Below are positions 1 through 7,040 of a stretch of DNA of 39,188 nucleotides, one piece after another. This stretch comes from Actinomycetota bacterium (GTDB lineage: Bacteria > Actinomycetota > Thermoleophilia > Gaiellales > Gaiellaceae): contig PLBK01000027.1 of the NCBI GenBank assembly GCA_003134505.1, positions 11,053-50,240 of the forward strand, in the 5' to 3' direction. The position numbers were made by a program, and so were the translations under genes. The notes beneath the pieces were generated by a model, which was not told the DNA's origin, searched no databases, and saw only the letters and a list, made by a program, of their open reading frames with translations. How positions within the stretch are numbered: the stretch's first letter is position 1; the number at the start of each line of letters is the position of its first letter.

Positions 1-315
1 AGCCGGCCGCCGGCGACGCGCGCACCGACCACGCCCGTGCCGCCTGAGCAAGCCCCGACCGAGCAGCGCCACGAGATCGGCGCCGCCGCCGAGGGCACGG
101 TGCACCAGGTGGTCGTCCGGATCGAGGAGGAACACCTTCCGGGGGCGGAACGTGATCTCGGGGAGCTCCGGGGACGTCTGCTCGAGATCACGGAGCGATG
201 GGCTGGGGATCGCATTCGTGACCGTCACGGCGCGGTCGGCGACGATCTCCGAGACCTCCTGGCGAAAAGCTAGGCAGGTCGCGGGTTCGCTTTCCCTCGG
301 CTTGGCCGTACTCAT
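1..315 (-). CDS. Hypothetical protein, C-terminus beyond window edge
   Basis: An open minus-strand frame starts at an ATG (315-313) and runs off the left edge after 105 codons with no stop. Third positions are strongly GC-rich over the first 80 codons, as in the neighbouring genes. The last 20 or so codons become Arg-rich, which could be an unusual tail or a frameshift close to the edge. I recognise no family. A short stretch around residues 55-75 (FRPRKVFLLDPDD followed by a Gly/Leu-rich segment) is the most protein-like part. No Shine-Dalgarno sequence is obvious. The call is weak because the plus strand of the same stretch is also open. Confidence 0.35.
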   Translation of the reverse strand, partial: MSTAKPRESEPATCLAFRQEVSEIVADRAVTVTNAIPSPSLRDLEQTSPELPEITFRPRKVFLLDPDDHLVHRALGGGADLVALLGRGLLRRHGRGRCARRRRPA

Positions 316-353
316 CAGATCTCGCGCATCCGAGTTCGGGGGGTTCGCCGAGC

Positions 354-1097
354 CTAGCCCGCCGGGTGCACCATCCAGACGTTCGGCTCCACGTAGAGCC
401 CTTCGTCGCGTTCGCGGTCGATCTCGACCGGCACGAGCGCGCCCGGTACGACATAGGCGCCGGTCTCGGGAAACGTCATCTCCGTCCATTCCTCCCACTC
501 GCCGACCGGGCCCGGGACCCTCGTCGATTGCGGCGCTACCTTCACGATCTCGGCTCCGAGACGCTCGTGGGTCCTCAGCCAGGGGTCGAGGTGAGTTCCA
601 TCCGGGCGGCGCCATCTGATGTAGCGCTCCATCGGAGTCAGCGGATACCGGTGCTTCAAGTTCGGCCGGACCGGAGCGATCAGCGTGTCGAGCCCGTGGT
701 CGCGACCGATCTCGGCCATCCGCTGGATCATGCGGCTGCTGAGGCCCTTGGCACGGCACTCGGGTGCGATCACGATCTGGAGCGCGCAGAGCACGGTCGG
801 GTCCGGTGCTCCCTCCGCGAACCTCGCTTCGACGACGGCGTCGATTCCTCCGTCCGGCAGGCTCGCGGCGTCTCCGTCCCACCAGGCGGGAACCGCGTGC
901 CCTGCACCGACGACCTCCTCGCGCTCGTCGTCCCAGACGTAGAAGTGAAATTCGGCGTCTTCGCCGATCACGCGGTCGAAGAGGCGTTCGAGAACGGGGT
1001 CGTGGTACATGAACTCGGGCCAGACCCTCTCCCGGAGGCTGGCTGCGTGTGGGAGGCGTCCGGGCCGCTCGGCACGCGTCGGAAACTGGAGCGCCAT
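354..1097 (-). CDS. GNAT-like N-acetyltransferase (247 aa)
   Basis: Probable acyl-CoA-dependent N-acetyltransferase of the GNAT superfamily, substrate unknown. The central segment around residues 105-130 (CALQIVIAPECRAKGLSSRMIQRM) has the motif A pattern: a hydrophobic strand followed by the R/Q-x-x-G-x-G/S acetyl-CoA pyrophosphate loop, here RAKGLSS. The protein is longer than a minimal GNAT (about 150 aa); the C-terminal 90 residues, rich in Trp and Pro, form an extension I cannot assign. The ATG lies 1 nt after the stop codon of the ispF remnant (TGA-G-ATG), so this gene was probably once translationally coupled behind ispF. The family call is secure, the function is not. Confidence 0.8.
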   Translation of the reverse strand: MALQFPTRAERPGRLPHAASLRERVWPEFMYHDPVLERLFDRVIGEDAEFHFYVWDDEREEVVGAGHAVPAWWDGDAASLPDGGIDAVVEARFAEGAPDPTVLCALQIVIAPECRAKGLSSRMIQRMAEIGRDHGLDTLIAPVRPNLKHRYPLTPMERYIRWRRPDGTHLDPWLRTHERLGAEIVKVAPQSTRVPGPVGEWEEWTEMTFPETGAYVVPGALVPVEIDRERDEGLYVEPNVWMVHPAG

Positions 1098-1098
1098 C

Positions 1099-1203
1099 TC
1101 AGGCGGAGCGTTTCAGAAGCGCGACCGCCTGCGTGGCAAGACCCTCGCCGCGGCCGGTGAAACCGAGCTTGTCGGTCGTCGTTGTGCGCACCGCAGCCGA
1201 CCC
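1099..1203 (-). pseudogene. ispF: 3' remnant of ispF
   Basis: The last ~31 codons before the TGA at 1101-1099 read VRTTTTDKLGFTGRGEG followed by LATQAVALLKRSA. This is the C-terminal signature of 2-C-methyl-D-erythritol 2,4-cyclodiphosphate synthase (TTT-x-LGFTGRGEG-(I/L)A), the MEP-pathway enzyme IspF, normally about 160 aa. Everything upstream of the VRTTTT strand is missing: the metal-binding DxH and the rest of the fold are replaced by the tail of a SnoaL-like fragment in another gene's sequence. Seen: the short C-terminal block. Inferred: a deletion, rearrangement or assembly join removed the first 80% of the gene. Confidence 0.8.
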
Positions 1204-1210
1204 CGAAGAT

Positions 1211-1531
1211 TCAAACTGAGCCACTACCAGCTGTGGCGCCTTGCGCCCATCCCAACTGCTTCAGGCTGATCCCGTCGTTCCAGATCTTCGTCAGGTAACG
1301 GATCCGATCGCCGTCGAAATTCATGACGTAGACGTAGTCAGCCTCCGCCTTCTTTCCGTCGGCGGCACCGGCCCGCCCTCGCCGGTGTGCGTGCCTCGGA
1401 AGACGGCGTAAGCGGCCACGTTCTGTCGTGCATCGTCGACGGCGAATGAACGCACCTCGTAGCTGGCGTCTGGCACCGGGGGTGAAGAGCCCCTTCATCC
1501 AGTCGGTGTAACCCTCGACCGTGTCGATGCC
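1211..1531 (-). pseudogene. Frameshifted SnoaL-like (NTF2 fold) fragment
   Basis: Three minus-strand segments together spell one SnoaL-like protein. Residues GIDTVEGYTDWMKGLFTP lie at about 1483-1531. The middle (VPDASYEVRSFAVDDARQN, then AAYAVFRGTHTGEGGPVPPT) lies at about 1361-1476 in another frame. The end (KKAEADYVYVMNFDGDRI to LKQLGWA) lies at about 1226-1354, back in the first frame. The breaks fall at a G5 run (1478-1482) and at a TTCTTTCC stretch (1351-1358), so single-base indels, biological or sequencing, explain both. The N-terminal part is missing and the fragment abuts the NmrA-like fragment upstream and the ispF remnant downstream. An intact SnoaL-like paralogue lies at 15246-15641. 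Confidence 0.75.
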
Positions 1532-1532
1532 C

Positions 1533-2036
1533 GTTGCTCTCGAGGATGGGGTCGCCCACGTGCCGGCTCCACAAGGGTAGGCCCTGGCTCTCGCCCTCCT
1601 CGAGGTCACTCCCGCGCACGACCGTCCACCGCGTGTCGCTGGCAAATACCCGCCGGCACGCCTCCACCTGGTCATCGAGCTCGGCGACGCGAACGAGGCG
1701 CGCGAAGCCGCCGAGGATCTTCACGATCGCCTTGAGCTTCAACGAGTACACGTCCTGGCCGTCGCGCGTGATGTGCCACCCGCACGAGAACACGAGGCGC
1801 GCGCCCGGAGGCGCGTAGTCGAGCACCGCCTGGGCCGTTCCCGACGCGTACTGGCGGACCCCCCACGGGGCGAGCACGACGAGCACGCCATCGCACCCGA
1901 CTACGGCGCGCTTCATGACCTCGCGGTCGTTCGTCGCTCCCGGAACGACCGTGATGCGCCCCTCGAACGCATCGAGCTTCTCCACGCTGCGCTCGCGGCA
2001 CACGCCAACCACCTCGTGGCCGCGATCCAGCGCGTG
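1533..2036 (-). pseudogene. Truncated NmrA/NAD(P)-binding protein fragment
   Basis: The frame reads HALDRGHEVVGVCRE, GVLVVLAPWGVRQYASGTAQ, ARLVFSCGWHITRDGQD and WTVVRGSDLEEG, the core of an atypical short-chain dehydrogenase of the NmrA/SDR_a5 type (NAD(P)-binding Rossmann fold). The first ~20 residues with the GATGxxG nucleotide loop are missing: upstream of His the frame turns into unrelated Arg-rich sequence. The C-terminal third is also missing, because the frame runs into the SnoaL fragment at 1531-1533. The open frame itself extends from an ATG at 2105 to a stop at 1338, but only 1533-2036 looks like real protein. Probably non-functional. Confidence 0.7.
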
Positions 2037-2123
2037 CTGGGCCCCGCGGCGCGAGAGCGTGAACAGCTCACGCTCGATCCTGCTTCGGTCGGCATCGGCC
2101 GCCACGTCGAGGCGATTGCGCGT

Positions 2124-3257
2124 TCAGCGGTTGAACCAGCGGGAGCGGCGGCTGGAGCCGAACTGACGCTTCTCGGCGACGAGGGCGGCGGACGGCTCGT
2201 GGTACGTGCCGGTCGGCTTCGGCCCGGAGAGGAAGTCGACGTCGACGCGGCCGACGCGCCCGGCGCCGAACTCGATGTAACAGGAGCCGCGCCCGTCGTA
2301 GGACGCTGGCTGCTCCCCGCCTCGTATGCCGGCGATCAGCGACGCGGCGACGACTCGCGCGGCTCCCTCGGCGAACACTCCCGCCTTCGGCACTCCGAGC
2401 GTCGCGACGTCCCCGATCGCGTGCACGCCCGGAAACCGCGTCTGGAGCGTCTCCGGGCTCACCGGCACATAGCCGTCCTCGGTCATGCCGCTCGCCACGA
2501 CGACGTCGGGAGCGCGGTGCTTCGGGACGCCGAGAAAGAGGTCATACGGCATCTCGTTGCCGTCGTCGAGCACCGCGACCCGCCGGGCCGGGTCGAGAGA
2601 GCTCACACGGCGGCCGGCAACGAACTCGATCTCACGCTCGGCAAAGGCACTGACCAGCGCCCGAGACGTGTCCGGCGACGGAGGCACCGGGGTCCCGAAC
2701 GGGATCACGAACGAGATCTCGCAATCGTCCCGGACGCCCCGCGCCGAGAGATAGTCGTGCAAGAGCAGCGCGCACTCGCTCGGCGCCGGCGGGCACTTGA
2801 ACGGCGCCCCGCAGACACCGACGATCGCCCGACCCTTCGAGAACGTGCGAAGCACCTCGCCCAGCTGCGCGGCCCCCGCCACGGAATAGAACTCGTTGCC
2901 CCCCTCGACCAGTCCCGGCGTCGCGTCCAGGTCGTAGTCGGCTCCCAGCGCCACGACCAGGGAGTCGGCCTCGTGGACGCCGCCGTCGGTGGTCACTCGC
3001 CGCGCCTCCGGATCGATCTCGGTGACCGTCTCCTGCAGGAAGCGCACCCCCGACTTCGAGATGTCGCGGTAGGCGAGACGCACGGCATCGAGCGTCGTTC
3101 GGCCGAACATCACGTCGAGCTTCGAGTATCCGAACACGAACGCGTCGCTCTTGTCGATCAGGGTCACGTCGACGTCGGCGGCGAGCGCCTCCGACAGCAC
3201 GGTCGCGAGCTCGAGACCCCCGAACCCCGCTCCGAGAATGACGACCCGATGCTTCAT
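2124..3257 (-). CDS. SQR-like NAD(P)/FAD-dependent oxidoreductase
   Basis: Flavoprotein of the pyridine-nucleotide-disulfide oxidoreductase superfamily, closest in style to sulfide:quinone oxidoreductase and flavocytochrome c flavoproteins; 377 aa is normal. The N-terminal Rossmann motif GAGFGGLE (residues 9-16) binds FAD. VVALGADYDLDATPGL is the second FAD/NAD loop. Cys149 and Cys155 lie in CGAPFKCPPAPSE, a conserved Cys pair of this group. HAIGDVA near residue 290 is the ATG/GD FAD-binding motif, and the C-terminal GSCYIEFG block is family-typical. In SQRs such Cys help carry sulfane sulfur; whether sulfide is the substrate here is not shown. A Dabb gene starts upstream and the broken NmrA/SnoaL/ispF stretch follows. 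Confidence 0.88.
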   Translation of the reverse strand: MKHRVVILGAGFGGLELATVLSEALAADVDVTLIDKSDAFVFGYSKLDVMFGRTTLDAVRLAYRDISKSGVRFLQETVTEIDPEARRVTTDGGVHEADSLVVALGADYDLDATPGLVEGGNEFYSVAGAAQLGEVLRTFSKGRAIVGVCGAPFKCPPAPSECALLLHDYLSARGVRDDCEISFVIPFGTPVPPSPDTSRALVSAFAEREIEFVAGRRVSSLDPARRVAVLDDGNEMPYDLFLGVPKHRAPDVVVASGMTEDGYVPVSPETLQTRFPGVHAIGDVATLGVPKAGVFAEGAARVVAASLIAGIRGGEQPASYDGRGSCYIEFGAGRVGRVDVDFLSGPKPTGTYHEPSAALVAEKRQFGSSRRSRWFNR

Positions 3258-3268
3258 GGGCCTGGCAT

Positions 3269-3571
3269 CTACCGCGCCGCGTAGTCGAGCTCGAGGAAGT
3301 CGCTCACCTCGGCCAGCCAGCGCTCTTGCACGAAGCGCAGGTGGTCCGGGTGCTCGTTGTAGCCCTCGTACGCAGACCGGTCGGCGAACTCCATCGTGAT
3401 CCCGAAGCGGTAGCCGTTCTTCGGGCTGACCTCGGCGAGGAGCTCGAACGCCTCCACGCCCGGGATCGCCGCCAACCGCTCCGCAGCTGCGAGGAAGTCC
3501 TGCTCTCCCGTCGAGCCCGCCGGATGGGCGAGCGTGAACGCGACGGTGTGCCGGATGCGCCCCTCGATCAT
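3269..3571 (-). CDS. Dabb (stress-responsive A/B barrel) protein
   Basis: A 100-residue protein covering one ferredoxin-like dimeric alpha/beta-barrel domain. RHTVAFTLAHPAGS (residues 6-19) is the first strand with the typical H-x-V-x-F/L-x-L pattern, and HPDHLRFVQERWLAEVSDFLELDY is the conserved C-terminal block. Family members include small stress proteins and a few enzymes such as olivetolic acid cyclase; most, like this one, have no known substrate. Its ATG overlaps the stop of the upstream GNAT gene by 4 nt (ATGA), so the two are translationally coupled. Only 11 nt separate it from the SQR-like gene, so all three are probably one transcript. Confidence 0.88.
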   Translation of the reverse strand: MIEGRIRHTVAFTLAHPAGSTGEQDFLAAAERLAAIPGVEAFELLAEVSPKNGYRFGITMEFADRSAYEGYNEHPDHLRFVQERWLAEVSDFLELDYAAR

Positions 3572-4137
3572 CTCGGGAGCCTACCTCCGCGGTGTGCGAC
3601 CTCCTGCTCGAGCGACTTCCAGAAGTAGGTCGTGTCGCAGGGCCGCCCGTCCGGGTAGAGGGCGTAGCCGGGGATCACGCCGACCTTCGTCCAGCCCAGC
3701 CGCGCGTAGAGGCGCTCGGCATCGTCGCCGGTCACGGCGTCCAGCACGAGCAGCGTCTTGCCCTCCGCCCGCGCCTCGGCCTCGGCGTGCTCCATGAGCC
3801 GCTCGGCGATGCCGCGCCTGCGGGCCGAACGGTGGACGAGCACCCTCGCGATCTCACCCCGGTGCGGCTGGTTCGGCGGCAGCCCGAGGATCACCTGCGC
3901 CGTGCCGACCAGGTCGCCGCCCGCGAACGCGGCCAGCAGCAGCCGGCGGCCCTGCTCGACCTCGGCGGCGAAGGCTTCGAACTCGCCCCGCGCGTCCGCG
4001 TGCGAGAACGGCGCCATGTAGCCGACCGATGCTCCTCCGGCGACGCAGTCCTCGAGGACGCCGGCGAGCGCATCGAGCTGCTCACGGACGCTCGCCGAGT
4101 CGAGCCGGCGGATCTCCAGGTCGTCGGCGTCCACCAC
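3568..4137 (-). CDS. GNAT family N-acetyltransferase
   Basis: A single-domain GNAT enzyme (189 aa), predicted to transfer acetyl from acetyl-CoA to an unknown amine. GEIARVLVHRSARRRGIAERLM (about residues 93-114) contains the acetyl-CoA loop R-R-x-G-I-A, and ERLYARLGWTKVGVIPGYAL gives the conserved motif B, with the Tyr often used as general acid. The C-terminal CDTTYFWKSL is typical of a subgroup annotated as GNAT acetyltransferases in soil bacteria. GTG start at 4137. It overlaps the downstream Dabb gene by 4 nt and follows an EamA transporter after 27 nt, which suggests one operon whose physiological theme is unclear. Confidence 0.9.
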   Translation of the reverse strand: MVDADDLEIRRLDSASVREQLDALAGVLEDCVAGGASVGYMAPFSHADARGEFEAFAAEVEQGRRLLLAAFAGGDLVGTAQVILGLPPNQPHRGEIARVLVHRSARRRGIAERLMEHAEAEARAEGKTLLVLDAVTGDDAERLYARLGWTKVGVIPGYALYPDGRPCDTTYFWKSLEQEVAHRGGRLPR

Positions 4138-4164
4138 CGGATTCTTGCAGCACTCCTGCCGCCC

Positions 4165-5037
4165 CTACGACGGCTCGACCGGGGTGCGACCGCCGCGCGT
4201 GGCGATCGTCGAGCCGGCGAGGATGAGGACGAACCCGGCTCCCATGCCTGCGGTGAACGACTCGCCCAGCGTGGCGACGCCGGCGACGGCCGCGACCGCG
4301 GGATTGACGTAGGTGATCACCGTCGCCCGGACGGGCCCCGTCTCGGCGATCAGCGCGAAGAAGACGACGAAGGCGATCGCGGTGCAGACGACGGCGAGCA
4401 CGACGACCGCGGTGATGACCTCTGCACCGGGCACCCGGGACGGCAGGTGCACGGCAGCGACCGGGGCATAGGCGAGCGCACAGAGCGCGAGCGAGGCGGC
4501 GATCACGCCGAGAGCCGGCAGGTCGCTGAGGAAGCGATCGAGGATGATCGGCCCGACCGCGTAGCAGACCGCGACCCCTCCGACCTTGGCGACGGCCGCC
4601 AGGCTGGCGTTGCCGGTATCGAACCCGACCAGCGCCGCGACGCCGGCGAACCCGAGCACGAGACCGGCGACCGCGCGACGACCGAGCCGCTCTCGGCTCC
4701 TCGTCGAGATGGCCACTGCCGCTCCGATCAGGGGGACGGCGGCGATCAGCAAGGCGGTCAGGGAGCTCGAGAGCCGCTGCTCGGCGCTCGCGAGCAGGAG
4801 CCACGGAATCGCGATCTCGACCACCGCGAAGACCAGGAGCGGGAGCCAGCGCGCCGACAGCTTGCGGAGGTCGCCGCGCGTTCCCGCCAGCGGGAGGAGG
4901 AGCAACGCGGCGAGCGCAGTGCGGGCGAACACGAGCGTGGCCGGCGAGAGGTCGCGCACGGCGATCTTGATGAACAGGTACGGGACGCCCCAGATCAGGC
5001 ACATCGCACCGAACAGGAGCAGGCCGCGCCGCGTCAC
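4165..5037 (-). CDS. EamA/RhaT (DMT superfamily) transporter
   Basis: Inner-membrane exporter or permease of the drug/metabolite transporter superfamily (290 aa). The sequence holds two EamA repeats of about 140 residues, each with five hydrophobic segments. The first begins at LLLFGAMCLIWGVPYLFIK, the usual N-terminal helix with the WG-x-x-F motif. The second begins around VGGVAVCYAVGPIILDRFL and ends with the helix AGMGAGFVLILAGSTIATR. Substrates of this family (amino acids, sugars, nucleotides) cannot be read from sequence. GTG start at 5037 with no clear Shine-Dalgarno. It is first in a minus-strand run that continues into the GNAT/Dabb/SQR-like genes. Confidence 0.92.
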   Translation of the reverse strand: MTRRGLLLFGAMCLIWGVPYLFIKIAVRDLSPATLVFARTALAALLLLPLAGTRGDLRKLSARWLPLLVFAVVEIAIPWLLLASAEQRLSSSLTALLIAAVPLIGAAVAISTRSRERLGRRAVAGLVLGFAGVAALVGFDTGNASLAAVAKVGGVAVCYAVGPIILDRFLSDLPALGVIAASLALCALAYAPVAAVHLPSRVPGAEVITAVVVLAVVCTAIAFVVFFALIAETGPVRATVITYVNPAVAAVAGVATLGESFTAGMGAGFVLILAGSTIATRGGRTPVEPS

Positions 5038-5405
5038 CCGCTGGCTTCTACCAGTTGAGGGCGTGTAAGGCCCCGGGAAAACAGGCGCTTGCGCCTCCGT
5101 CGTCCCCTGTTGAGGGGGTCGCGCTCGGCCTCCGGGTGGCGAATACTGAGAGAGGTGGTCGGGGAGTCGGGACGAGCAGGGTCACAGGGTCGCGGGAGCG
5201 GACGGCTGCTGCACGACTGCGCCGTGGTCGGTCGAATGGCGAACGCCGACCGGCTCCCGGTCGGCGAGCGACTGGAGCGGGAGCTCGGCGACCGTCTCAC
5301 CGCGCTCTTGCGCTCGGCTCTCGCCGGCGACCAGGGGCGCGAGCACAGCTGGGAGGAGACCGTCGGGGCGGCCGCTCGCGAATCGGTCCGTCCTGCGGGC
5401 GGGCG
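5038..5405. other. Gap upstream of the Cys-rich gene; hairpin, uncertain coding
   Basis: No gene is assigned here. A perfect 9-bp inverted repeat with a 3-nt loop (GCCGACCGG/CCGGTCGGC, 5245-5265) could be a terminator-like hairpin, without a T-tract. A plus-strand frame in register with the 5476 gene is open from an ATG at 5236 with GC-rich third positions, so an N-terminal extension of that gene, or a short upstream ORF, cannot be excluded. No Shine-Dalgarno precedes 5236. Confidence 0.4.
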
Positions 5406-5454
5406 TATAGTGATGCTGCATCCCGAGCTTCCGACTGCCGTCTCGCTCGGGATG
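5406..5454 (+). promoter_or_regulatory. Promoter-like -10 box and structured leader
   Basis: TATAGT at 5406-5411 matches a sigma-70 -10 box; no good -35 is visible 17 nt upstream. About 7 nt downstream begins a perfect 10-bp stem (CATCCCGAGC at 5419-5428 pairing with GCTCGGGATG at 5445-5454) with a 16-nt loop. It ends 9 nt before the Shine-Dalgarno of the next gene. A transcript starting at about 5418 would therefore begin with this hairpin, which could protect the 5' end or control access to the ribosome site. Confidence 0.45.
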
Positions 5455-5475
5455 GGCCGCAACAGGAAGCAAAGG

Positions 5476-5754
5476 ATGGTCGCGTCTGTGGATGCTCGCG
5501 AAGCGCGGGAGCGAAAGGCGGCTCTCAACGGGCGGCTCCTGAGCGGACGAGCCCCTGCCGCAGAGTCGGACGATCGGGTGGAGCTCGCCTGCGAGTGCGG
5601 TGACGAGACGTGTCCCAGCCGGATCGTGCTCACCGCAGAGGAGTACGCCTTCCTCCGAACTGTGCCCGGCTACTACGCAGTGGCATCGGATCACGTCGGC
5701 TCGGACGATCACGTCATCGTCGGCGACGTCGGCCGCTTCGCGATCGTCGAGTGA
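5476..5754 (+). CDS. Small Cys-rich conserved hypothetical protein
   Basis: A 92-residue cytosolic protein without a known function. After a charged helix (DAREARERKAALNGRLL) comes the block VELACECGDETCPSRIVLTAEEYAFLRTVPGYYAV, a C-x-C-x4-C pattern followed by EEY-x3-R. This looks like small actinobacterial proteins with CECG-x-x-x-C and a (V/L)-x-x-EY motif, probably a zinc knuckle; their role is unknown to me. The start at 5476 is chosen because AGGAAG lies 6 nt upstream at 5464-5469. The frame stays open upstream to an ATG at 5236. It is probably transcribed from the TATAGT box at 5406. Confidence 0.7.
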   Translation: MVASVDAREARERKAALNGRLLSGRAPAAESDDRVELACECGDETCPSRIVLTAEEYAFLRTVPGYYAVASDHVGSDDHVIVGDVGRFAIVE

Positions 5755-5893
5755 CGTGCGTGCGGGTTTCTGCTGATCGCCCTGCACGGCGCTTGCGGGG
5801 AATCCGCACCGCCGGGGCAGGTCTTCCCCCGATGCACTGCCGGGTAGGGCGGGCGTAGCCTCGAGGTCGGAAACGCCTCTGAGAGGAGCCGAC

Positions 5894-7027
5894 ATGGCCA
5901 CGTTGAAGGAAGCCGATCTCGCCGGCCCCGGGATCGGCGACTACGCAGAGCTCGAGACGATCCTCCCGGACGACTACGCGCCGCTCCTGACCCCGAAGGG
6001 GACGATGCGTGCGCTCTACGAGGCCAAGCGACTCATCGAGGACGGCCTCTGCCGCGAGCTCGGCCTGATGATGGTGCAGGTGCCGCTGATCGTCGACGCG
6101 GCCAGCGGCGTCAACGACTACCTCGACCGCGACGGCTCGCGAACGCCCGTGGGCTTCCACATCTCGAACGACCGCGACCTCCATCCGGTCGACGCCGAGG
6201 TCGTGCAGGCGGCGACGAAGTGGAAGCGGATGGCGTTGCAGACGTTCGGAATGGAACCGGGCGAGGGGCTCCTGACCGACATGCGGGCGATCCGGAAGGA
6301 CTACTTCCTCGACCACGACCACTCGGCCTACGTCGACCAGTGGGACTGGGAGAAGACGATCACGGCCGCGGATCGCACGCTCGACTACCTCACGGCGACC
6401 GTCCGCTCGATCTGGAAGGTGCTGAAGGACACCGACAGATACCTGTGCGAGTGCTATCCGGCGCTGGCCGACCCGCGTTACCCACCGCTTCCCGACGAGC
6501 TCGAGCTCGTCCACGCCGAGGACATCCTCGAGGCCTATCCCGATCTGCCCCGCAAGCAGCGCGAGACGGCGTTCCTCCAGGATCACCCGGCGGTGTTCAT
6601 CTACGGGATCGGCTGGCCGCTCGCGGACGGGTATCCGCACGAGCTCCGCGCCGCCGACTACGACGACTGGTCGACCGAGACGGTGTCCGCCGACGGGAGG
6701 CCGATGCACGGCCTGAACGGCGACATCCTGGTCTGGAACCCGGTCACGCGCCGCCGTCACGAGCTGATGTCGGGCGGCATCCGCGTGACGAAGGAGTCGC
6801 TCGTGCGCCAGCTCGAGCTCTCCGGGCAGCTCGACTTCCTCGAGCTTCCCTACCACCAGGCGATCATGCGGGACGAGATCCCGCTGTCGATCGGCGCCGG
6901 AATCGGGCAGTCGCGGACGATGATGCTCCTGCTCCGCAAGGCCCACCTGGGGGAGGTGAGCGTCACCGTCTGGCCGCGGATCCTGAAGGACATGTGCGTC
7001 GAGAGGGGCATCCACGTCCTCGAGTAG
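5894..7027 (+). CDS. asnA: Aspartate-ammonia ligase (asparagine synthetase A)
   Basis: AsnA makes asparagine from aspartate, ammonia and ATP via an aspartyl-AMP intermediate. It is a homodimer with a class II aminoacyl-tRNA-synthetase-like catalytic fold. Diagnostic blocks are present: AATKWKRMAL (about residue 105), HSAYVDQWDWEKT, PAVFIYGIGWPLADG, AADYDDWSTET, GLNGDILVWNP and GIGQSRTMMLLL near the C-terminus. At 377 aa it is about 45 residues longer than the E. coli enzyme (330 aa), mainly through an N-terminal extension and small insertions. GAGAGGAG at 5880-5887 precedes the ATG at a normal distance. It is transcribed alone and ends convergently with the acyltransferase gene, 13 nt away. 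AsnA is less common in Actinomycetota than glutamine-dependent AsnB. Confidence 0.96.
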   Translation: MATLKEADLAGPGIGDYAELETILPDDYAPLLTPKGTMRALYEAKRLIEDGLCRELGLMMVQVPLIVDAASGVNDYLDRDGSRTPVGFHISNDRDLHPVDAEVVQAATKWKRMALQTFGMEPGEGLLTDMRAIRKDYFLDHDHSAYVDQWDWEKTITAADRTLDYLTATVRSIWKVLKDTDRYLCECYPALADPRYPPLPDELELVHAEDILEAYPDLPRKQRETAFLQDHPAVFIYGIGWPLADGYPHELRAADYDDWSTETVSADGRPMHGLNGDILVWNPVTRRRHELMSGGIRVTKESLVRQLELSGQLDFLELPYHQAIMRDEIPLSIGAGIGQSRTMMLLLRKAHLGEVSVTVWPRILKDMCVERGIHVLE

Positions 7028-7040
7028 CGGATCCGGGGAG

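Noticed and set aside
3592-5058. Long plus-strand frame opposite GNAT and EamA genes
   Set aside because: Rich in Arg, Glu, Asp and Gly from antisense GC-rich codons; EamA and GNAT on the minus strand are clear.
5245-5265. Rho-independent terminator at the 9-bp hairpin
   Set aside because: No T-tract follows, and EamA transcription runs the other way; kept only as a hairpin in the gap entry.
5182-5901. A 239-aa minus-strand open frame opposite the small Cys-rich gene
   Set aside because: Low-complexity Arg/Ser/Pro content and no family similarity; the plus strand has a ribosome site and a recognisable CECG motif.
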